The notes under the pieces: model-generated
What the model saw: the letters and a program-made list of their open reading frames with translations, nothing else
Told to the model about the DNA's origin: nothing
Database searches by the model: none
Program-made: the position numbers and the translations under genes
NCBI RefSeq assembly: GCF_002930645.1
Contig: NZ_PSNW01000012.1
Coordinates: forward strand, 62,001-126,000
Source: Solimonas fluminis
GTDB taxonomy: Bacteria > Pseudomonadota > Gammaproteobacteria > Nevskiales > Nevskiaceae
Reading direction: 5' to 3'
DNA length: 64,000 nt
Shown: positions 43,534-52,436 of the stretch, piece by piece
Layout of the letters: every line of letters starts with the position of its first letter
Numbering within the stretch: position 1 is the first letter of the stretch

Positions 43534-44337
43534 TCAGTTCAAGCTCTCCGCGCTGTAGCGCGCCAGCAAGCCGCTGTTCACCGCATGGCGATGCACCCGC
43601 GCGAACAACCAGCCGGCCAGGAAGACCTGCAGCAGCGCCAGCGCCAGGCCGCCCATCAGCATCGGCCAGGACACCCCCCGTCCCGCCACCACCGCACGCA
43701 TCCCCTCGAAGACGTAGGACGGCGGCATCAGCCGGCTCACTGCCTGCATCCATTCCGGCAGCGTCGCCAGCGGATAGAACACGGCGGCGAAGGGCGACAG
43801 CACGGCGGGCAGCGGCCACACCAGCCACTCCGAGGCGGGGCCGTAGCGCAGCACGATGGCGCTGGCGACGATGCCGAGCGCGATGCCGAACAGGAACAGC
43901 ACCAGCAGGAAAGGCAGCAGCAGGATGCCGTAGGCGAAGAACGACAGGCCGAAGCCGGCGCTGGCCAGCAGCAGCATCGCCAGCAGGCCCACCAGGCTCG
44001 CGGCGGTGCTGGTGACCACCAGGCCACTGACATACTCGGAGATGGTCAGCGGCGTGGCGAAGACATTGAGGAAGTTGCGCGACCACAGGTCCTCGAAAAA
44101 GGCCGTGGTCACGCCCTGCATCACGCGGCCGAAGAAATCCCATAGCAGCACGGCGCCCAGCAGCTGCGGCACGAAGTCGATTCCCGACGGACCGGCCTGG
44201 TTGAGCCAGCGCGTGAAGAAGCCCCAGAGCACGATGTCCACCGCCACCCAGGCGAACAGCGGCAGCACGCGCGTGGGGCTGCTGCGCATCAGGTACACCT
44301 GGCGCAGCACCACGCCGGCGACGGCGCGCCATTTCAT
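43534..44337 (-). CDS. ABC-2 type transporter permease
   Basis: 267 residues with six membrane helices and the ABC-2 layout: an N-terminal amphipathic segment, then GVTTAFFEDLWSRNFLNVFATPLTISEYVSGLVVT, typical of exporters of the NodJ/DrrB type. It overlaps the ATPase gene start region by four bases, so the two form one exporter. Cargo may be a lipid, polysaccharide or drug, which cannot be told. Confidence 0.88.
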   Translation of the reverse strand: MKWRAVAGVVLRQVYLMRSSPTRVLPLFAWVAVDIVLWGFFTRWLNQAGPSGIDFVPQLLGAVLLWDFFGRVMQGVTTAFFEDLWSRNFLNVFATPLTISEYVSGLVVTSTAASLVGLLAMLLLASAGFGLSFFAYGILLLPFLLVLFLFGIALGIVASAIVLRYGPASEWLVWPLPAVLSPFAAVFYPLATLPEWMQAVSRLMPPSYVFEGMRAVVAGRGVSWPMLMGGLALALLQVFLAGWLFARVHRHAVNSGLLARYSAESLN

Positions 44338-45104
44338 CGGCCGGCTCCGAACTGCAGCGGCTCGCGCGCCACGCGGATGAACAATTCCTCCAGCGAGCCG
44401 GCGCCGTGCTCCCGCGGCAGCGTGCGCGGGTCGCCCTGCAGCAGCAGGCGGCCGCGCGACATCAGCAGCACGCGGTCGCAGACCTCTTCCACCTCGCCCA
44501 TGTTGTGCGAGGTCCAGAGGATGCCGCCGCCTTCCTCCCGCGCCAGCCGGCGGATCAGCTGGCGGATGTCCTGCGCGGTGGCCGGGTCCAGCGAGGCGGT
44601 GGGCTCGTCCAGCAGCAGCAGCGGCGGGCGGTTGAGCATGGCCTTGGCCAGGCAGACGCGAGTCTGTTCGCCAGAGGACAGCAGGCCACAGCGGGTGTCG
44701 CGGAAGCGCTCCAGCGAGAACTGCCGCAGCAGCGCCTCGATGCGTGCCGGCAGCCCGCGCACACCGTAGATCAGGCCGAAGTAGCGCAGGTTCTGCCAGA
44801 CCGTGAGATTGCCCGGCAGCGGCGCGTAGACCGCGGCGAAGTTGGTGCGCGCCAGCGCGGCCTCGCGCCGCCGCGCCACGTCGATGCCGTCCACCAGCAC
44901 CTGTCCCGCACTGGGCTGCAGCACGCCGAGCACCATGTTGATGGTGGTGGTCTTGCCGGCGCCGTTGGGCCCCAGCAGGCCGACGATCTCGCCCCGGCCG
45001 ACCTCGAAGGACAGCTCCTCGACCGCCACGAGTTCGCCGTAGCGCTTGTGCAGCGCCCGGACCGACAGCACGGAGGTTTTGCGGGACGGCTCGGCAAGGG
45101 TCAT
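44334..45104 (-). CDS. ABC transporter ATP-binding protein
   Basis: 256 residues with Walker A GPNGAGKTT, signature LSSGEQTR, Walker B LLLLDEPTASLD and the H-loop TSHNM. It is of the drug/NodI class that pairs with ABC-2 permeases, here the next gene. The signature LSSGE, rather than LSGGQ, is common in this class. Confidence 0.93.
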   Translation of the reverse strand: MTLAEPSRKTSVLSVRALHKRYGELVAVEELSFEVGRGEIVGLLGPNGAGKTTTINMVLGVLQPSAGQVLVDGIDVARRREAALARTNFAAVYAPLPGNLTVWQNLRYFGLIYGVRGLPARIEALLRQFSLERFRDTRCGLLSSGEQTRVCLAKAMLNRPPLLLLDEPTASLDPATAQDIRQLIRRLAREEGGGILWTSHNMGEVEEVCDRVLLMSRGRLLLQGDPRTLPREHGAGSLEELFIRVAREPLQFGAGR

Positions 45105-45138
45105 GCGCGAAGCATAACCCGGGCTCCCGGGGATGGGC

Positions 45139-45363
45139 CTAGAGGCTCTGAGCGCGCCGGTAGACGATGCGCTTGGCGCCGGCGTCGCAGCTGCCGACGA
45201 CCTTGCCCTTGGCCTCGGCGGCCGGCACCACGTCGAGCGAGTAGGTCTTGACCCCTTTGCCGTCGAGCTTGGCGGCGATCTCGCCCTTGAGCTCGTCGCA
45301 GGGCTTGGCCGCGGCGGCCAGGGTCGGCAAGGTCAGCAATGCCGCGAGGATGATCCGCTTCAT
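45139..45363 (-). CDS. DUF1161 family periplasmic protein, copy 1
   Basis: 74 residues: a signal peptide (MKRIILAALLTLPTLAAA), then KPCDELKGEIAAKLDGKGV and VVGSCDAGAKRIVYRR. The two Cys probably form a disulfide. It is adjacent to a diverged copy 32 bases away. The function is unknown. Confidence 0.85.
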   Translation of the reverse strand: MKRIILAALLTLPTLAAAAKPCDELKGEIAAKLDGKGVKTYSLDVVPAAEAKGKVVGSCDAGAKRIVYRRAQSL

Positions 45364-45395
45364 GTGAGTACGCTCCCTGTTCCCTGTGCGCCGGC

Positions 45396-45617
45396 TCACT
45401 GCCGGCGGTAGACCAGCTTCATCGCGCCGCTCTCGCAGCTGCCCACCACGGTCTGGTCGCCGACCTGCGCGGCCGGCACCAGCCTCAGGGAATAGCCGCG
45501 AATGCCCTTGGCTTCGATCTTGGCGGAAATCTCCGCCCCCAGTTCCTCGCAGGCCTTGGCCGGCAGAGCGGGCGTCGCCATGGTGGCGAGGACGGTCCCG
45601 AGCAGGATGTGACGCAT
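45396..45617 (-). CDS. DUF1161 family periplasmic protein, copy 2
   Basis: 73 residues, paralogue of the neighbouring gene: ACEELGAEISAKIEAKGIRGYSL and VVGSCESGAMKLVYRR after a signal peptide. Shared motifs CEEL/CDEL and VVGSC-x-x-GA mark the tandem duplication. Confidence 0.85.
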   Translation of the reverse strand: MRHILLGTVLATMATPALPAKACEELGAEISAKIEAKGIRGYSLRLVPAAQVGDQTVVGSCESGAMKLVYRRQ

Positions 45618-45661
45618 GTGCAGCCCCAATGTTCCGCGGGCCCCCGCCCGCAGAGCGGAGC

Positions 45662-46843
45662 TTAGCGCACCGGGAAGCTGGCGGGTACGTGGGTGAAGCC
45701 GCGGACGTTGGGATTGTGGGCGCGCCTGAGCCCCGATTCATCGATCTCGTAGTCGGGGATGCGCTTGAGGATCTCCTCGAAAACCACCTTGGCCTCCAGG
45801 CGGGCCAGCGCGGAGCCGAGACAGGCGTGGATGCCCATGCCGAAGGCCATGTGGTCGCGGGCGCCGCGGGTGATGTCGTAGCGGTCCGGGTCCGGGTACT
45901 TGTCGGCGTCGCGGTTGGCGGAAATGATGCAGAGACCCACGCGCGCGCCCTCCGGGATGGTCTTGCCGCGCAGGGTCACGTCCTTGCCGGCGCGGCGCAC
46001 GATGATCTGCGAGGAGCCGTCGAAGCGCAGGGTCTCCTCCACGGCGTTGGCCATCAGCGAGGGATCGCGCGCCAGCAGCGCGCGCTGGTCCTTGTGCTGC
46101 CACAGGCGGTAGGCCATGTTGCCGATCAGCTTGGTGGTGGTCTCGTTGCCGGCGATGGCCAGCAGGATCAGCGTGCCCACGGTCTGCTTGCGGTTCATGG
46201 TGCCGGCCTTCTCGGCTCGCAGCATGATCTCCACCATGCCTGAGGCGTCTCCGGTGGCCTCGTACTTCGCCGAGTGCGTCTCGAAGTAGGTGGCCATGTT
46301 GATGAAGCCGTTGATGTTGCGCTCGGACAGCGCGTGCTGCTTGTCCTCGCGCGCGATCAGGTCGTCGGCCCAGCCGCGCACCTTGTCCTGGTCCTCGGGC
46401 GGCACGCTGGTGAGCGTGGAGATGACGTCCATCGGCAGGAAGCAGCCCAGGTCGTCGACGAAGTCGAACTTCCCGGCCTTGAGGTGCTTCTCCAGCAGGC
46501 GCACGGTCTTGTCGCGGATGTACTGCTCCAGCGCCTGCACCGCCGAGGGCGTCATCAGGGGCATGAACAGGTTGCGCACGCGCGTGTGCTCGGGCGGATC
46601 GCTGAAGATGAACATCGGATAGGGCAGCGCCTCGGTGGAGCCCTTCTCCAGCGAAGTGGCCCCGGTGTTGACGAAGCTCCTGAAGTCGCGGAAGGCGTTG
46701 AACACGTCGTCCCACCGGGTCAGGAACCAGAGGTCCAGCTTCTCGTTGTAGTGCACCGGGTCCTGCTCGCGCAGGGCCTTGTAGGTGGGGTACGGATCCC
46801 AGTGGAAGGCATGGTCGTAGGGATCGAGCTGCAGGCTGGACAT
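45662..46843 (-). CDS. Cytochrome P450 (class I bacterial type)
   Basis: 393 residues. I-helix AGNETTT, K-helix ETLR, and heme loop FGMGIHACLG with Cys at 341. Length and sequence match soluble CYP families of terpene- or sterol-using bacteria. I prefer the ATG at 46843 because GGAGGAG stands seven bases before it; an ATG at 46858 overlaps the epoxide hydrolase stop by one base and is also possible. Beside an epoxide hydrolase, it could form an epoxide for that enzyme. A ferredoxin is not adjacent. Confidence 0.92.
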   Translation of the reverse strand: MSSLQLDPYDHAFHWDPYPTYKALREQDPVHYNEKLDLWFLTRWDDVFNAFRDFRSFVNTGATSLEKGSTEALPYPMFIFSDPPEHTRVRNLFMPLMTPSAVQALEQYIRDKTVRLLEKHLKAGKFDFVDDLGCFLPMDVISTLTSVPPEDQDKVRGWADDLIAREDKQHALSERNINGFINMATYFETHSAKYEATGDASGMVEIMLRAEKAGTMNRKQTVGTLILLAIAGNETTTKLIGNMAYRLWQHKDQRALLARDPSLMANAVEETLRFDGSSQIIVRRAGKDVTLRGKTIPEGARVGLCIISANRDADKYPDPDRYDITRGARDHMAFGMGIHACLGSALARLEAKVVFEEILKRIPDYEIDESGLRRAHNPNVRGFTHVPASFPVR

Positions 46844-46857
46844 GGGTTTCTCCTCCA

Positions 46858-48015
46858 TCATTGCGCTTCGTGGGCGCGCAGCTTGCGCGCGAACGCCCAG
46901 AGGTCTTCGGCAAACAGTTGCGGCTGCTCCAGGGCGGCGAAATGGCCGCCGCGCGGCTGCTCGTTCCAGTGGATCAGCGGATAGGCGCGCTCGCACCAGG
47001 CACGGGGCATGCGCACGATCTCGTTGGGGTAGTCGGCGAAACCGGTGGGCACCGTCACCTGGCCGGGCCCTTCCTTGCGCTGCAGGCTCTGCGAGAACTC
47101 GCGGTACAGCCGGAGACCGGAGGCGATGGTGCCGGTGAACCAGTACAGCGAGACCTGCGTCAGCAGGGTGTCGCGATCCACGGCGGCCTCCTGGCTCCAG
47201 CCGCCGTACTTCTCGCCGATCCAGGCACACCAGCCGGCGGGAGAGTCGGTCAGCGCATAGGCCAGGGTCTGCGGCCGCGTGCTCTGCTGGCGGTAGTAGC
47301 CCATGCCCTCGCGGCGATGCTTCTCGGCGGCGGCCACGCGGGCCAGTTCGTGCGGCTGCACGTCCTTCATCGCCGCGGCCAGGTCGCGCGGCGGCGCGAT
47401 GGTCACCAGGTTCAGGTGCAGGGCATCGACGTGGGCGACATCATCCACCGCCATGTAGTGCGAGACCACCGAGCCCCAGTCGCCGCCCTGGACGATGTAG
47501 CGTCCGTAGCCCAGCTCGGCCATCAGGCGCGCCTGGCGCCGGCCGATCCGACGCGGGCTCATGCCGGTCTTCTTCGCCGGCGGCGAGCCGCCGTAGCCCT
47601 GCAGCGAGGGCAGCACGAGGTGGAACGCATCCTCGGCCTTGCCGCCGTAGCGCTCCGGCTCGGTCAGCCGCGGGGCGGCCTCGAAGAATTCCAGCACCGA
47701 ACCGGGCCAGCCATGCGTCAGCAGCAGCGGCCGGGCATGGGCATGCGGCGAGCGGATGTGCACGTAGTGCAGGTCCAGGCCGTCGATGTCGATCAGGTAC
47801 TGCGGGTAGCGGTTGAGGCGGGCCTCGGCGGCGGCGAAGTCGAAACCGCCTTGCCAGTACTCGACCAGAGCGCGGGCCTGAGCCAGCGGCAGGCCGGCGG
47901 CGGCGCCCTCGTCCTCCAGTTCGTCCGGCCAGCGGGTCAGCGCCAGGCGCTGGCGCAGTTCCGCCACCGCGGAGGGCGGGAACTCGAAGCGGAAGGGGCG
48001 GGGCGACTGGATCAT
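46858..48015 (-). CDS. Epoxide hydrolase (microsomal type)
   Basis: 385 residues. The N-terminal EHN domain (FRFEFPPSAVAELRQRLALTRWP) is followed by the alpha/beta fold with HGWPGS (oxyanion), the nucleophile Asp in QGGDWGS, two Tyr in the cap, and the catalytic His in GGHFAA. It hydrolyses epoxides to diols. It ends where the P450 gene starts (TGATG overlap with the alternative P450 ATG), so the two share an operon. A TTG start at 48048, with a better ribosome site (AAGGG), would add 11 residues. Confidence 0.9.
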   Translation of the reverse strand: MIQSPRPFRFEFPPSAVAELRQRLALTRWPDELEDEGAAAGLPLAQARALVEYWQGGFDFAAAEARLNRYPQYLIDIDGLDLHYVHIRSPHAHARPLLLTHGWPGSVLEFFEAAPRLTEPERYGGKAEDAFHLVLPSLQGYGGSPPAKKTGMSPRRIGRRQARLMAELGYGRYIVQGGDWGSVVSHYMAVDDVAHVDALHLNLVTIAPPRDLAAAMKDVQPHELARVAAAEKHRREGMGYYRQQSTRPQTLAYALTDSPAGWCAWIGEKYGGWSQEAAVDRDTLLTQVSLYWFTGTIASGLRLYREFSQSLQRKEGPGQVTVPTGFADYPNEIVRMPRAWCERAYPLIHWNEQPRGGHFAALEQPQLFAEDLWAFARKLRAHEAQ

Positions 48016-48098
48016 GGGAAGGCTCACGGTAGCGAGATCGGAAGGCAAGAATCGCCCTTCAAATGGGTGATTTGAGCCTACCCCACCCTACCCTGCCA

Positions 48099-48206
48099 CC
48101 GTTCGTGCTGAGCCTGTCGAAGCACGAACGGCCGCGCCCACGGTCAATAGCCGTTCGCCCTTCGACAAACTCGCCTGGAGGCGCCTACTTCTGGCAGGGC
48201 GAACGG
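48099..48206. repeat. Two REP-like hairpins
   Basis: The first (48099-48131) has perfect arms CCGTTCGTGCT and AGCACGAACGG around GAGCCTGTCGA. The second pairs CCGTTCGCCCT (48151-48161) with AGGGCGAACGG (48196-48206). Same family as 8525-8617 and 23359-23391. They lie between the epoxide hydrolase and the crotonase genes. Confidence 0.8.
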
Positions 48207-48224
48207 CTGGAAAGCGGGACTGTT

Positions 48225-49139
48225 CTAACCTTTGAAGGTAGACAACCCGAAATCCCCGAACGGCTCGTCCCGCTCCCGTACCGCAGTGCGGAAGCCGGCC
48301 TCGGCCGCCCGCTGCTGGAAGGCATAGCCCTCCTTCGTGTGCCGGGTGATGCCGTCGAACACCGTGCCCAGGATCTGGGTGCTGTGCAGGCCCTGCGACA
48401 TGACGCTCTGGTTGAGCAGCAGCTTCATCATCACCAGCTGGTTCACCGGCATGCGCGCGATGCGCTCCAGCAGGATCTCGAAACGCTCATCCAGCTGCTC
48501 CGGCGGAGCCGACTCGATCGCCAGGCCCCACTCCTTCGCTTCCTTGCCCGACAGGCAGTCGCCGGTGAACAGCAGGCGCTTGGATTTCTCCAGGCCGATG
48601 CGGTGGAACCAGATGGAGGTGGTGGGCGAGCCCCACACGCGCGCCGGCGGGTAGCCGATCTTGGCGTCGTCGGCGATCACCAGCAGGTCGGAGCAGAGCG
48701 CCATGTCGGTGCCGCCGGCCACGCAGAAGCCGTGGACCTTGCAGACCACCGGCTTCTCGCTGTGGAACAGGCTCATGAAGCCCTTCACGTTGCGGCTCAT
48801 CATGGCGTAGTCGGTCATCGGGTCCCACAGGGAGCCCGGCACATGGTTCTGCATCTGCACGCGCGGATCCAGCACCGAGCCCTTCGGGCGGTGTTCGCTC
48901 TCCTCGCCGATGGCCATGGCCTCGGCACTGTCGACCAGGTCGTAGCCGCCGCAGAAGCCGGTGCCGTTGCCGGACAGGGCGACGACATGCACCGCCGGGT
49001 CGATGTTGGCACGTTCCACGCACTGCGCCAGCTCGCGCGGCAGGTCCATGGTGATGCCGTTGCCGCGCGCGGGGCGGTCGAGCGTGATGCGGGCGATGCG
49101 GCCGGTGACGGCGTAGGTCATCGTTTTGAGGGTGTCCAT
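48225..49139 (-). CDS. Enoyl-CoA hydratase/isomerase (crotonase family)
   Basis: 304 residues. The oxyanion-hole loop GNGTGFCGGYDL and VHGFCVAGGTDMALCSDLLV fit the crotonase fold, with HGF at the second oxyanion position. Usual catalytic Glu positions are partly changed, so a hydratase is likely but an isomerase or other member is possible. A C-terminal part of about 40 residues beyond the core is present. Second of two crotonases downstream of the PaaX-like divergent promoter. Confidence 0.85.
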   Translation of the reverse strand: MDTLKTMTYAVTGRIARITLDRPARGNGITMDLPRELAQCVERANIDPAVHVVALSGNGTGFCGGYDLVDSAEAMAIGEESEHRPKGSVLDPRVQMQNHVPGSLWDPMTDYAMMSRNVKGFMSLFHSEKPVVCKVHGFCVAGGTDMALCSDLLVIADDAKIGYPPARVWGSPTTSIWFHRIGLEKSKRLLFTGDCLSGKEAKEWGLAIESAPPEQLDERFEILLERIARMPVNQLVMMKLLLNQSVMSQGLHSTQILGTVFDGITRHTKEGYAFQQRAAEAGFRTAVRERDEPFGDFGLSTFKG

Positions 49140-49164
49140 GATCTTCTCCAAACAGGTCTTCTTA

Positions 49165-49221
49165 TAGGAGCCGGCTTGCTGGCGACATCGAGCCGTGAAG
49201 TCGCCAGCAAGCCGGCTCCTA
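49165..49221. repeat. Large REP-like hairpin between two crotonase genes
   Basis: Perfect 22-bp inverted arms (49165-49186 and 49200-49221) with a 13-base loop. The arm core GAGCCGGCTTGCTGGC is of the Pseudomonas REP type. Being inside the transcribed unit, it would fold in the mRNA and could separate or protect the two coding parts. Confidence 0.85.
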
Positions 49222-49240
49222 CCATGGCTGCAAGGCTCGG

Positions 49241-50014
49241 CTAGAACTTCCCGCCCCTTCCCACGCCGCCGCTGAACCGCGCCGCGCCCGCCACCGTTTC
49301 ACCGCTCCTGAGTGTCTTCAGGCCATGACGGAACTCGTTGTCGAGGGCTTCCTGCTCGGCCATCCCCCATTGCTCGTAGGCGCTGCGGCGATCACCGCGC
49401 AGGCATTGCTGAGGAAAGGCGGCGAGCTGCAGCGCCAGCTTCTCGGTCTCGTCCTGCAGCCGCCCCCGCGGCACCACGCGGTTGGCCAGCCCGAAGGACA
49501 GCGCCTCCTGCGCAGCCACCGGACGGCCGGTGAGGATCATGTCCATCGCGCGGCTCATGCCGATGGCGCGCGGCAGGCGCACCGTGCCGCCGTCGATCAG
49601 CGGCACGCCGAAACGGCGGCAGAACACGCCGAACACCGCGGTCTCGTCGGCCACGCGCAGGTCGCACCACAGGGCCAGTTCGATGCCGCCGGCCACGCAG
49701 TAGCCGGACACCGCCGCGATCACCGGCTTGGAGAGCTGCATGCGGGAGGGGCCCATCGGCCCGTCGCCCGCGGTGTCGATGCGGTTGGCGCGCGCCGGGT
49801 CGCCGCCGGCCACGGCCTTCAGGTCGGCACCGGCGCAGAAGTGCTCGCCGGCACCGGACAGGATCGCCACCGACAGCTCCGGATCGGCATCGAACTCGCG
49901 GAAGGCGGCAGCCAGTTGCGCGGCGGTGACGCCGTCCACGGCATTGCGCGCCTGCGGCCGGTTGAGGGTGACCCACAGCAGCGGCGGACGCCGCTCGACC
50001 AGGACTTCATCCAT
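49241..50014 (-). CDS. Enoyl-CoA hydratase/isomerase (crotonase family)
   Basis: 257 residues. Oxyanion loop GAGEHFCAGADLKAVA and second loop VSGYCVAGGIELALWCDLRV. The catalytic region GVFCRRFGVPLIDGGTVRLPRAIG keeps one of the two usual acidic positions. Length is typical. It is divergent from the PaaX-like gene and first of two crotonases, separated by the 22-bp-arm hairpin. Confidence 0.88.
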   Translation of the reverse strand: MDEVLVERRPPLLWVTLNRPQARNAVDGVTAAQLAAAFREFDADPELSVAILSGAGEHFCAGADLKAVAGGDPARANRIDTAGDGPMGPSRMQLSKPVIAAVSGYCVAGGIELALWCDLRVADETAVFGVFCRRFGVPLIDGGTVRLPRAIGMSRAMDMILTGRPVAAQEALSFGLANRVVPRGRLQDETEKLALQLAAFPQQCLRGDRRSAYEQWGMAEQEALDNEFRHGLKTLRSGETVAGAARFSGGVGRGGKF

Positions 50015-50094
50015 TTTTGTTACTTCCAGTGACAGTAGATGAAAGTCTATGTAATGTTGCGGTGCACTGGCAAACGCTGCCTTACCATGCGCGC

Positions 50095-50886
50095 ATGATC
50101 CCCAAGCCAAGACGCCTGATCCTGGGCCTGCTGCTCGCCGCCGAAGGCCAGGCCCTGTCGGTGCGCGACGCCATCGCCGGCTGCGGCCTGTTCGGCATCA
50201 GCGCCAACAGCGTGCGCGTCGCCCTGGTGCGCCTGTCAGCCGACGGCCTGATCGAGGCCACGGAACGCGGCAGCTACCGCCTGAGCGCCAGCGCCCACGA
50301 GCTGGCCGACGACGTCGCCACCTGGCGCAGCGCCGAGCAGCGCATCCGTCCCTGGCAGGGCGGCTGGCTGGCGGTGCACTGCGCCGGCCTGGGCCGCAGC
50401 GACCGCGTGGCCCTGCGCCGCCGCACGCGCGCACTGGCCATGCTCGGCTTCCGCGAGCTGGACGGCGGGCTGCACCTGCGCCCGGACAACATCGAGGACA
50501 GCGTGGAGGCGGTACGCAGGCGCCTGCATACGCTGGGGCTGGAGAAGCAGGCGCCGGTATTCGTGGCCGGCGAGTTCGACGCAGCCCGCGAGGCCGCCAT
50601 CCGCAAGCTCTGGGACGGCAAGGCGCTCAACGCGAGTTACCGCAAGCTGCGCGCTCAGCTGGAGGACTGGCTGGCGCGCGCCGACAGGCTGGAGCTGGAG
50701 GCCGCCGCGCGCGAGTCCTACCTGCTGGGCAGCAACGCCATCCGCCACGTGGTCTACGACCCGCTGCTGCCGGCGCCGCTGGTGGACGCCGACGCCCGCC
50801 ACGCCTTCGTCGAGACCGTGCGCCGCTTCGACCGCGCCGGCCAGGACATCTGGCGCCGGCTCGGCAGCCTTTCCGGAAAACCCTAG
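50095..50886 (+). CDS. PaaX-like transcriptional regulator
   Basis: 263 residues. An N-terminal winged helix (LILGLLLAAEGQALSVRDAIAGCGLFGISANSVRVALVRLSADGLIEATERGSYRL), then the PaaX C-terminal domain. PaaX represses phenylacetate-CoA catabolism in response to phenylacetyl-CoA. No paa ring-cleavage genes are in this window, so it probably responds to another acyl-CoA and controls the divergent crotonases. The ATG at 50095 is placed by the domain start. Confidence 0.85.
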   Translation: MIPKPRRLILGLLLAAEGQALSVRDAIAGCGLFGISANSVRVALVRLSADGLIEATERGSYRLSASAHELADDVATWRSAEQRIRPWQGGWLAVHCAGLGRSDRVALRRRTRALAMLGFRELDGGLHLRPDNIEDSVEAVRRRLHTLGLEKQAPVFVAGEFDAAREAAIRKLWDGKALNASYRKLRAQLEDWLARADRLELEAAARESYLLGSNAIRHVVYDPLLPAPLVDADARHAFVETVRRFDRAGQDIWRRLGSLSGKP

Positions 50887-51776
50887 GGCCTGTCGACGTC
50901 CCCGCGGAGCACCGCCGCTTCGCTCTCGAACAGTTCCCCCAGCCAGTCCGCCACCGCGCGGAAGCGCTTGATGCGCGCCGCATCGCGATGGCTCAGCAGC
51001 CACAGCTCGCGCGTGAGCACCGGCGCGCACAGCGGCCGCAGCCCCTGGCGTGAACCGACGATGCAGGGCAGCACCGCCAGGCCCATGCCCATGGCGCAGG
51101 CATGAGCCAGGGTCGTCACGTTGCTGACGCGCAGCACGCGCCGCAGGCCCTGCCGCTGCGCCAGCCAGCGCATCTCCGGCAGGGCATCGAGCTCCTCGCC
51201 GTAGCTCAGCCAGGGCTGCGTGTCCCACTGTTCCGGGGGCAGCGCGGCATAGGGTCCGGCGCCGAACACCGTGAAGCCGATCTCGCCGACCTTGCGCATC
51301 AGGATCGCCGCGTCCTGCGTCGGCTGCGCCAGGCGCAGCGCAAAGTCGGCCTCGCGGCGGGTGAAGGACAGGTTGCTGTTGTCGGTCAGCAGCTGCACAT
51401 CCAGCTTCGGGTGCCGCTGCAGCAGCGCCGGCAGGTGCTCCAGCAGCCAGTGATCGAACAGCACGTTGACCGCGGTGAGGCGCACGCGGCCGCTGATGCC
51501 CTCGCCCTCCGCCCGGGTCTCGGCCTGCAGGGCCTGCACCTGGCCCAGGGCACGCTCCGCATGGGCGATGAACACCGTACCGGCATCGGTCGGCTCGTAG
51601 CCGCGGTTGCTGCGGATGAACAGGCGCGTGCCCATGGCTGCCTCCACCGCCGCGACGCGGCGGCTGATGGTGGAGACGTCCACGCCCAAGTCGCGTGCCG
51701 CCGAGCTCATGCTACCGGCCCGGGCCAGCGCCAGCAGCAGCGGGATGTCGTTCCAATCGAGGTTCGGGGTGCTCAT
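50883..51776 (-). CDS. LysR family transcriptional regulator
   Basis: 297 residues. The N-terminal helix-turn-helix is LDWNDIPLLLALARAGSMSSAARDLGVDVSTISRRVAAVEAAMG, followed by the LysR effector domain. Four-base convergent overlap with the PaaX-like gene. Its target is not adjacent; the upstream gap with the palindrome at 51838 leads to the FixJ-type response regulator on the other strand. Confidence 0.9.
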   Translation of the reverse strand: MSTPNLDWNDIPLLLALARAGSMSSAARDLGVDVSTISRRVAAVEAAMGTRLFIRSNRGYEPTDAGTVFIAHAERALGQVQALQAETRAEGEGISGRVRLTAVNVLFDHWLLEHLPALLQRHPKLDVQLLTDNSNLSFTRREADFALRLAQPTQDAAILMRKVGEIGFTVFGAGPYAALPPEQWDTQPWLSYGEELDALPEMRWLAQRQGLRRVLRVSNVTTLAHACAMGMGLAVLPCIVGSRQGLRPLCAPVLTRELWLLSHRDAARIKRFRAVADWLGELFESEAAVLRGDVDRP

Positions 51777-51837
51777 GCGGTCGCGGAGTTCGGGCCCGCG
51801 CGGGCGCGCGGCTGGTCGGACCAGTGTAGCGTCATGC

Positions 51838-51861
51838 GGACCTATACGAAGGTATAGGTCC
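51838..51861. promoter_or_regulatory. Perfect inverted repeat before the response-regulator/kinase genes
   Basis: GGACCTATAC and GTATAGGTCC are perfect 10-bp arms around GAAG. The complementary reading contains TATACCTTC, a form of the ATACC motif repeated at 54499 and 58450-58480. It is 170 bases before the response regulator and 61 before the LysR gene. Confidence 0.5.
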
Positions 51862-52031
51862 TCGGAGCACCGTGGAGGAGCGACGAGGGAATCCCGGCGG
51901 CGGAAACACCGCTGCCGGTCGGACGCCGGTATGAAATCTCCAGGGGCGCAGAACCGTTCGTATGATTCCCGTGGCGGCCGCTTTGTGCGACAAAGGAGTC
52001 CTGGAAACCTGGAGCAGGAAGAAACCGCACC

Positions 52032-52409
52032 GTGTCACAAGCCGCACCCCTGATCTCGATCGTCGACGACGATGAATCGCTCAAGCTGGCCCTGGTGGGG
52101 CTGGTGCGCTCCTTCGGCTACGAAGGCCGCGGACACGCCAGCGCAGAGGATTTCCTGGCTTCCGGCGACGCCGGCCAGTGCGCCTGCCTGGTGACCGACC
52201 TGCACATGCCGGGACTCGGCGGGATCGAACTGCTGCAGCGGTTGCGCGCGGACGGCAACAAGGTGCCTGCGGTGCTGATCACGGCGCGCATGCTCCCTGG
52301 CCTGGAGCAGCGCGCCCGCGATGCCGGCGCACGCTGCCTGCTGCCCAAGCCCTTCGACCCGCAGACCCTGATGCGCTGCATCGAGCAGGCCCTGCCGCCC
52401 GTCAGCTAA
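52032..52409 (+). CDS. FixJ-type receiver-only response regulator
   Basis: 125 residues starting with GTG. Acidic pocket VDDDES, phosphoacceptor Asp 56 in VTDLHMPG, Thr in LITAR and Lys 106 in LPKPFD are all present. There is no output domain, so it may act by binding a partner or drain phosphate from the kinase encoded next. Confidence 0.9.
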   Translation: MSQAAPLISIVDDDESLKLALVGLVRSFGYEGRGHASAEDFLASGDAGQCACLVTDLHMPGLGGIELLQRLRADGNKVPAVLITARMLPGLEQRARDAGARCLLPKPFDPQTLMRCIEQALPPVS

Positions 52410-52436
52410 GCTGTCAGGGAACATCTTGGGGGGATC

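Noticed and set aside
48099-48206. Possible CRISPR or attachment site
   Set aside because: Only two hairpin units of different length with no regular spacers; they match the REP family seen elsewhere in the window.
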